Below are positions 58,758 through 64,000 of a stretch of DNA of 64,000 bases, piece by piece. The position numbers and the translations under genes were made by a program. Below the pieces are notes generated by a model. The model ran no database searches, was not told where the DNA came from, and saw only the letters and a program-made list of their open reading frames with translations. Numbering within the stretch: the first letter of the stretch is position 1; each line of letters begins with the position of its first letter. Source of the DNA: Thermodesulfobacterium sp. TA1 (GTDB lineage: Bacteria > Desulfobacterota > Thermodesulfobacteria > Thermodesulfobacteriales > Thermodesulfobacteriaceae); assembly GCF_008630935.1 (NCBI RefSeq), contig NZ_CP043908.1:1674001-1738000 (forward strand), given 5' to 3'.

Positions 58758-60002
58758 ATGAAAAAGCTTAATCTTCCAATGATTTTTCAAGCATCTGCTA
58801 CTGAACTTCCTTATCCTGATAACTACTTTGATGCAGTTTTTACCGACCCACCTTATTATGATAATGTGCCTTACTCTTATCTTTCTGACTTTTTCTACGT
58901 TTGGTTAAAGAGAAGCATTGGAGACTTATATCCAGAGCTATTTTCTACACCTTTAACTCCTAAGTCAAAAGAAATAGTTGCTTATTCTCACAGTGAGGGT
59001 GGTTTTGAGGCAGGAAAGAGGTATTTTGAGGAAATGCTTGGAAAAGCTTTCCAAGAAATTTATAGAGTTTTAAAACCAAATGGCATAGCAGTAATTGTTT
59101 ATACCCACAAGTCCACCGGTGGCTGGGAAACCCTTATAAATTCCCTTTTAGATTCGGGTTTAGTTCCTATAGCAAGCTGGCCTATTGATACAGAGATGAG
59201 ATCAAGATTAAGGGCTCAAGATTCTGCTGCCCTTGCCTCATCAATTTACATTGTCTGCAGAAAAATGGAAAGAAAAGATGTAGGTTGGTTTAGTGAAGTA
59301 AAGGATGAGATTAGGAGGTATCTCAATGAAAAGCTTGATAAGCTTTGGCTTGAGGGTATTTCTGGGGCAGACTTCTTTATTGCTGGTATTGGGTCTGCAA
59401 TTGAGGTCTTTGGAAAATACGAAAAGGTTATGGATTATGAGGGAAATGTTATAAGAGCTGAAAAGCTACTTGAATTTGTGCGGGAAGTGGTTACTGACTA
59501 TGCAGTTCGGCAGATCTTACACAACGGCATCGCAGGTGAGCTCTCCCCGCTTACAAGATTTTATCTGCTTTGGAGATGGACATTTGGAGAAGCAAAAGTA
59601 GAATTCGATGAAGCAAGAAAGCTTGCACAAAGCATAGGTGTTAACTTAGAAAGAGAATGGAATAAGGGTTTTATTAAAAAAGATAAAAATTATATAAAAG
59701 TTTTGGGACCTCAGGAAAGAAGGATAGAAGAAATTGAAAGTTTAAGAGAAAAGGACTTGATTGATGTGCTTCATTATGTACTTTTACTATGGGGTCAAGG
59801 TAAAAGGGAAGAGATGAAAAAAGTTTTAAGTGAAAGTGGCTGGGGTAATAAAGAAGTTTTTTATAGAGTTGCTCAAGCCATATCCGAAACTCTTCCTTTA
59901 GACAGCAAAGAGAAGAGATTTCTTGATGGATTTTTATCTGGAAAAGATAAACTTATAATAGAAATAAACAACTTTCAAGAAAAACAAGGGAGGTTGTTTT
60001 AA
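58758..60002 (+). CDS. DUF1156 DNA methyltransferase (COG1743), C-terminal part of a split gene
   Basis: The 414 residues continue the family sequence almost where the N-terminal part ends: QASATELPYPDNYFDAVF, then catalytic motif IV TDPPYYDNVPYSYLSDFFY at about 33-51, then VLKPNGIAVIVYTHKST and SWPIDTEMRSR. A helical C-terminal region follows. It has its own ATG with AAAGGGAG 7 nt upstream, so it can be made independently. The two parts together cover a full enzyme with little or no sequence lost, apart from the inserted MNT module. Confidence 0.88.
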   Translation: MKKLNLPMIFQASATELPYPDNYFDAVFTDPPYYDNVPYSYLSDFFYVWLKRSIGDLYPELFSTPLTPKSKEIVAYSHSEGGFEAGKRYFEEMLGKAFQEIYRVLKPNGIAVIVYTHKSTGGWETLINSLLDSGLVPIASWPIDTEMRSRLRAQDSAALASSIYIVCRKMERKDVGWFSEVKDEIRRYLNEKLDKLWLEGISGADFFIAGIGSAIEVFGKYEKVMDYEGNVIRAEKLLEFVREVVTDYAVRQILHNGIAGELSPLTRFYLLWRWTFGEAKVEFDEARKLAQSIGVNLEREWNKGFIKKDKNYIKVLGPQERRIEEIESLREKDLIDVLHYVLLLWGQGKREEMKKVLSESGWGNKEVFYRVAQAISETLPLDSKEKRFLDGFLSGKDKLIIEINNFQEKQGRLF

Positions 60003-62588
60003 ATGAGACCTTTTATTACCATAGCACATCCCCATGAGGATGTGCTCAAAAATCAGCTTACAATGGATATTTTTGCTGCTGATTTATGGCAAGTTCATAA
60101 AGGTGAAGCTCCATTTGAGTATCAAGAGTGTAACGAATTTTTTAGAAAAACATATCTTACCAAAGGTATAGCTTATTTGATTGAAGTTGTTAAGAAAAGA
60201 CTTGAAGGAAAAGGTGGAGACCCTGTAATTCAACTTCAAACTCCCTTTGGTGGTGGAAAAACTCATTCTTTGATAGCTCTTTATCACAAGGCTAAAACTG
60301 AGTTTAACGCTAATGTGGTAGTCTTATCTGGAACGGCCTTTGATCCAAAAGACACATTCCTTTGGGAAGAAATAGAAAAACAACTCACCGGAAAAGTGGT
60401 TTTTCTTAGAGGACAAATCTCTCCTGGAAAAGAAAAATTAAAAGCTCTGTTGGAAAAATATCAGCCGCTTTTAATCCTTATGGATGAAATTTTACAATAT
60501 ACTACCAAGGCAGATGGAATAAAAGTTGGAGATACAACCTTAGGCACTCAAACTGTTTCTTTTATGCAAGAGCTTACCGAAACCTTAGCTACTCTCCCCA
60601 AAGCTGTTTTGGTTTTTACTTTACCTTCCAGTTTGCTTGAACATTTTGATGATGTTGCTGAGAAGAGATTCCAACAATTACAGAAGGTTGTAGGAAGAAT
60701 GGAAAAAGTGTTAACACCCGTAGAAGATGAGGAAGTAGCTCATGTTATTAGAAGAAGACTTTTTAAGTATGTTGATGAAAAATTAGCTGAAGAGACAATA
60801 CAAGAATTTATTGATTATACGGAAAGGGAGGGTTTTTTACCTATAGATAAAATAATATATCGGGAAAGGTTTAAAGCAAGTTATCCCTTTCAGCCAGAAG
60901 TTATAGATGTCTTATACAAACGTTGGGGCTCTTTCACAACTTTTCAAAGGACAAGGGGAGTATTGAGATTACTTGCCTTAGTTGTCCAATCTCTGAAAAA
61001 TTCTCAGAAACCTTTTATTAGACTTGGAGACTTTGACCTTAAAAATGAAGAAATAAGAAAAGAATTGGTTAAACATATTGGTCCAGAATATGATAGTGTT
61101 ATAGCTGCTGACATTACGTCAATTGATTCAGGTGCAAAAAAGGTTGATACGTCTCTCGGTTCTTCTTATCTTTCTTATCAATTTGGCACAAGAGTAGCTA
61201 CAGCAATCTTTATGTATTCCTTTTCTGGTGGGCAGGAAAGAGGAGCAACACAAAGAGAAATAAAACTTTCTTGTGCAGAAACTGGTATTCAAAGCAGTAT
61301 AATTGTAGAAACCGTAGGAAAACTCAAAGATACGCTATTTTATCTATCAGATTCTGAAAGTCTTTTGTTTTTCACGAATAAACCCAATTTGAATCGCATT
61401 TTGCTTAATAAGATAGATGCAATAAGTGATACGGAACTTAAAGAGGAGGAAGAAAAATTAGTGCGTGAAGCTTTTAAGAAAACCGAACATTTTGATATCT
61501 ACATTTGGCCTGAACAGCCAGTAGATGTCTCAGATACGGAAAAATTGAAGTTAATTGTGTTAAGAGACATTAACAGTGAAAAAATTAGAAAATTTATAGA
61601 AACCTATGGAGATAGACCAAGAATTTATCGGAATTCATTGATATTCTTATGTCCTTTAGAGTCTGAAAAAGTAAATTTCGAAAAAACTTTAAAAGAGAGA
61701 CTTGCTTGGCAAAGAATAGAAAAGGACAAAACACTTGAATTGAGTACTGACCAAAAAGAAAAGGTGGAAAATAAAATCAATGAGACAGAAAAATATGTTA
61801 AAGAAAGAATAAGGTATGTTTACCGTATTGTTTATCTGCCACAAAAGGATGAACCTGAAAGAATGGATTTAGGTATCCCTACTTATGGAGCTAAAAAGAT
61901 AATATCTGAAGAAATATACGAAAGATTAAGAGAAGAAGGAAAGATTATTGAAAAATTAAGTGCTCATTATCTGAAGGAGAAATACTTAAGAGAGAAAGCT
62001 TATGTAGAAACAAAGAATATTCTTGATTCATTTTATAAAACTCCCGGAGAAGTAAGAATAAAAGACAAAAGCGTGCTTATAAATGCTCTTAGAGAGGGAG
62101 TAAAACAAGGGATTTTTGGGCTTGGTTATTTAGAAAATGGGGAACCAGTTTGTAAATATATAAAAACTGATGTGGAACCTTATTTTGAAGAAAAGGAAGT
62201 TATTATTAATCCAGAATTATGCGTAGAAAGTAGAGAAGAAATTAGCCTTAAAACGAAAGAAGAAATTGCAATAGAATTTATAAAGCCGACTTTACCTGAA
62301 TTTGAAAAGAAAGAGATTGTCAAAAAAGAAGAATTAGTTGAAGGAATAAAAAGACAAGTATCGCTACCAAAAATTAGTAAACTTTTGCTTAAATTCAATA
62401 TTACTCCTGGTAAATTCTCTAACATTGTTAAAACAATAAACCTTATCAATGAAAAATTTGAAAGCGTCAATATAAAAATAGAGGTATCAGCTAAGCACGG
62501 AGAAATGCTTAAATCAGAATACGAAGACAAAATTATAGAAACAATAAAACAACTTGGCTTAGAAATAGAAGAAGAGAAATTAGATTGA
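60003..62588 (+). CDS. DUF499 (COG1483) P-loop ATPase, defence locus
   Basis: Large AAA-type ATPase of 861 residues that accompanies DUF1156 methyltransferases and helicases in predicted anti-phage loci. Walker A is PFGGGKTHSL at 81-90 and Walker B LLILMDEILQY near 157-167; family text such as FQRTRGVLRLLALVV and YPFQPEVIDVLYKRW is present. The C-terminal third is charged and divergent. It follows the methyltransferase directly (TAAATG) with GGAGG upstream. Its biochemical role in such systems has not been settled to my knowledge. Confidence 0.85.
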   Translation: MRPFITIAHPHEDVLKNQLTMDIFAADLWQVHKGEAPFEYQECNEFFRKTYLTKGIAYLIEVVKKRLEGKGGDPVIQLQTPFGGGKTHSLIALYHKAKTEFNANVVVLSGTAFDPKDTFLWEEIEKQLTGKVVFLRGQISPGKEKLKALLEKYQPLLILMDEILQYTTKADGIKVGDTTLGTQTVSFMQELTETLATLPKAVLVFTLPSSLLEHFDDVAEKRFQQLQKVVGRMEKVLTPVEDEEVAHVIRRRLFKYVDEKLAEETIQEFIDYTEREGFLPIDKIIYRERFKASYPFQPEVIDVLYKRWGSFTTFQRTRGVLRLLALVVQSLKNSQKPFIRLGDFDLKNEEIRKELVKHIGPEYDSVIAADITSIDSGAKKVDTSLGSSYLSYQFGTRVATAIFMYSFSGGQERGATQREIKLSCAETGIQSSIIVETVGKLKDTLFYLSDSESLLFFTNKPNLNRILLNKIDAISDTELKEEEEKLVREAFKKTEHFDIYIWPEQPVDVSDTEKLKLIVLRDINSEKIRKFIETYGDRPRIYRNSLIFLCPLESEKVNFEKTLKERLAWQRIEKDKTLELSTDQKEKVENKINETEKYVKERIRYVYRIVYLPQKDEPERMDLGIPTYGAKKIISEEIYERLREEGKIIEKLSAHYLKEKYLREKAYVETKNILDSFYKTPGEVRIKDKSVLINALREGVKQGIFGLGYLENGEPVCKYIKTDVEPYFEEKEVIINPELCVESREEISLKTKEEIAIEFIKPTLPEFEKKEIVKKEELVEGIKRQVSLPKISKLLLKFNITPGKFSNIVKTINLINEKFESVNIKIEVSAKHGEMLKSEYEDKIIETIKQLGLEIEEEKLD

Positions 62589-62626
62589 GTTTTGAATAAT
62601 TACCTAAAATAAAGGGAAGTAGATAA

Positions 62627-62779
62627 TTGATTGAAGAACTTTTTGATAAAAAAGGATTTGAAAATATAAGAATTTTACCATGGAAGCCAGAAGACCTCAT
62701 AGTGTCCCTTTTATTGTGTAAAAAATTTTCCGGGAAGGGCATGGTAGTTCCCCAATTCAATTTCATTAAACCCTCTTAA
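62627..62779 (+). pseudogene. Fourth gene of the defence locus, truncated by IS copy 3
   Basis: A TTG start at 62627 with AAGGGAAG 7 nt upstream opens a frame of 24 native codons (IEELFDKKGFENIRILPWKP, then EDL) that runs into the IS terminal repeat and ends inside the element at 62779. The ribosome site, spacing and position after the DUF499 gene indicate a genuine fourth gene of the operon. Too little remains to name it. A possible 3' remnant lies beyond the element at 63390-63440. Confidence 0.6.
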
Positions 62780-63390
62780 CTTCCTTGAGTTTAACCTCTC
62801 ATTCAGTTCTTTCAAGATTAAATATAACAACCTCTCAACAGAGCCTTCATCCGGAAATACTTCTATTACCTTTATCCTCCTTTTTATCTCTTTCGCTAAC
62901 CCCCTTCCCTTCAGACCCAAATATCCAAAATCCAAGTATTTCTCTTCTCCCATCAGGCTTTATCCCTAAAGCTAAATATACTGGCTCCTTTGCTACCTCA
63001 TTTCGCCGAATAGATAAATAAGTTCTTTAACTTCATCTTCAGTCACCTTTATTAACCGGGAAATGCTTTTCAGCCCTCCTTCTTTCAGGAAGTAGGAAGG
63101 CACGAAAAGTAAATCTCTGGTATAAAAACCGTTTGCATAGTCTTCTTGCTCTTCTAAATAAATCCTTCTTTCTTCAAGCATAAGGTTTTCTAAAAGGTTT
63201 TTAATAAGATTGTTGACTTCTTGCTGAAAAAAGTCTAGAAATTCTTCTATAGGTTGTTTTGTTAAAGTTTTAGTTTTTTCTTTCACGGTAGCTTCCCCTC
63301 CTTTCTGGTAGTTTTGGTTATTATGCATTGGGGAAGCTACCATACCCTTCCCTTTCCCTCAAGTCTTTACACAATTAATGAGACACTACC
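62698..63390 (-). mobile_element. Defective IS256-family element, copy 3 (right border of defence island)
   Basis: 693 bp, same orientation as copy 2 and nearly identical to it, including both extra internal deletions; about six substitutions were noticed (for example at the 62728 T/A run and at 62940). It interrupts the fourth defence gene. Its flanking 8-mers (GCCAAGGA and AGGTCTTC in element orientation) do not match, so the insertion was followed by a deletion or arose by recombination. Confidence 0.85.
62711..63286 (-). pseudogene. IS256-family transposase remnant, copy 3
   Basis: Same structure as copy 2: a GTG-initiated N-terminal frame of about 97 codons from 63286 and a separate 80-codon C-terminal block at 62711-62953. 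The catalytic core is missing. Confidence 0.8.
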
Positions 63391-63440
63391 TCCTTGGCTC
63401 TGGTAAAAAACTTATTAAAGATATAAATTATGGATTGTAA
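63390..63440 (+). pseudogene. Possible 3' remnant of the truncated fourth defence gene
   Basis: Directly right of IS copy 3, the frame encoding LLGSGKKLIKDINYGL ends at TAA 63438-63440, 32 nt before the next gene. It may be the C-terminus of the gene cut at 62697, but another frame is also open for 11 codons, so this is uncertain. Confidence 0.3.
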
Positions 63441-63472
63441 AAATAAATATAGGATAAAATTGGAGGAAACAG

Positions 63473-63898
63473 ATGGAAGTCCAGAAGAAAGAAAAGGTTT
63501 GGGAGATTGCTAGATTTATGAGAAACCAAGATAAGGTTGCTGTGTGGTTGCAGGTAGACTTGATAGACGTAGATTTTGGATATGCCTTAATAGGCATGAA
63601 GGTTAGAGAAGACATGCTTAATGCGGCTAAGGTTTGTCAAGGAGGTGCCCTTTTTTCTTTTGCAGATTTTGCTTTTGCCATTGCTTCAAACTCTCATGGA
63701 AAATTAGCTTTAGCCATTTCTTCTACCATTTACTTTACCTCTTCAGCCAAAGAGGGAGAGTATCTTTACGCTGAAGCCAAGGAGTTAAGCCTCACCAGGC
63801 GAACCGGGGTTTATGAGGTAAAGGTTTTCGAAAAAGAAACAGGACGGCTGATTGCCATGTTTACCGGACAGGTTTATCGAAAAGAGGAATATTTTTAG
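63473..63898 (+). CDS. PaaI-type hotdog thioesterase
   Basis: Probable acyl- or aryl-CoA thioesterase. The 141-residue single hotdog domain has the family segment CQGGALFSFADFAFAIASNS near residues 53-72 with the helix-borne catalytic Asp, and a C-terminal strand set (YLYAEAKEL, YEVKVFEKETGRLIAMFTGQ). GGAGGAAACAG precedes the ATG. Arylacetyl-CoA from IorAB could be a substrate, but the genes are not adjacent. It marks the return to ordinary chromosomal sequence after the island. Confidence 0.85.
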   Translation: MEVQKKEKVWEIARFMRNQDKVAVWLQVDLIDVDFGYALIGMKVREDMLNAAKVCQGGALFSFADFAFAIASNSHGKLALAISSTIYFTSSAKEGEYLYAEAKELSLTRRTGVYEVKVFEKETGRLIAMFTGQVYRKEEYF

Positions 63899-63942
63899 GG
63901 GTTTAAGATCTAAAAAAATGTTGTATATTTTAAAATAAGGCT

Positions 63943-64000
63943 ATTGGGACCTGTGCGACGGATCCTGGTGAACCCCGCCAGGCCCGAAAGGGAGCAACGG
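63943..64000 (+). ncRNA. ffs: Signal recognition particle RNA (4.5S/ffs), 5' part, cut by window end
   Basis: The universally conserved SRP RNA core is present: GGTGAACCCCGCCAGG followed by CCCGAAAGGGAGCAACGG, which forms the symmetric and asymmetric internal loops and capping tetraloop bound by Ffh. The 5' strand GGGACCTGTGCGACGG precedes it. The exact 5' end is estimated from a TAAAAT box at 63931-63936. The 3' strand lies beyond the window. Confidence 0.92.

Noticed and set aside
53390-62588. Standard BREX or DISARM system
   Set aside because: No PglZ, BrxC, BrxL, DrmA, DrmB or DrmC is recognisable. The methyltransferase is of the DUF1156/COG1743 type and the ATPase of the DUF499 type.
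52517-63390. Composite transposon proved by target duplication
   Set aside because: The 8-mers outside copy 2 and copy 3 do not match each other, and neither copy has a clean duplication of its own. Composite movement stays a hypothesis.
1-64000. CRISPR array or rRNA genes
   Set aside because: No regularly spaced repeats and no rRNA-like stretches were seen; the only RNA genes found are tRNA-Arg and the SRP RNA.

Overview
The window looks like chromosomal DNA of a thermophilic, diderm, anaerobic bacterium of the Thermodesulfobacteriota type (Thermodesulfobacterium or Caldimicrobium relatives). This placement is inferred from gene content and low G+C, not from a marker tree. Supporting features are lipid A and outer-membrane genes (lpxC, pal, ompH), a DsrMK-like redox pair, a group 4 [NiFe]-hydrogenase, menaquinone synthesis by the futalosine route and a Wood-Ljungdahl operon. 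Genes are tightly packed with many ATGA or TGATG overlaps.

Layout. 1-1955: 3' end of a membrane-bound hydrogenase operon. 2063-4620: a b-type cytochrome plus a CCG-domain iron-sulfur protein. 4645-5497: a defective IS256-like element with an 8-bp target duplication, directly upstream of a chemoreceptor gene. 6762-14960 (minus): ubiE, mqnA, an aminofutalosine-deaminase candidate, mqnC, cobO, a DMT transporter, an endonuclease III homologue and a cysteine synthase/cysteinyl-tRNA synthetase fusion. 14949-16774: an L,D-transpeptidase and lpxC. 16930-25306 (minus): pyrC, pyrB, LOG protein, recO, two PPIase-type chaperones, HtrA, an RNase H-like exonuclease and a left-handed beta-helix protein. Then come tRNA-Arg(UCU), a lytic transglycosylase and iorAB.

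28639-42238 (minus) is the metabolic centrepiece. Transcribed from right to left it carries fhs, folD, a CooS-like protein that has lost its metal ligands and gained a ferredoxin domain, an MvhD-like protein, metV, a metF-acsD fusion, acsB, acsC, acsE, folE2 and an RNA methyltransferase. Together they cover formate activation to acetyl-CoA synthase, but a catalytic CO dehydrogenase is not in the window. 42511-52444 holds housekeeping genes: M16 protease, tsaE, glk, ompH, pal, rmuC, a copper ATPase and its chaperone.

52517-63390 is an accessory island. Two near-identical, same-orientation, transposase-defective IS256-like elements bracket a defence locus: SNF2 helicase with DUF3883, DUF1156 DNA methyltransferase and DUF499 ATPase. 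The methyltransferase gene is cut in two by a nucleotidyltransferase (MNT) gene and a truncated HepT-like ORF. A fourth gene is truncated by the right-hand element. After the island come a PaaI-like thioesterase and the start of the SRP RNA gene, which runs off the window.

All calls come from reading sequence and translations by eye. No database search, structure prediction or composition calculation was run.
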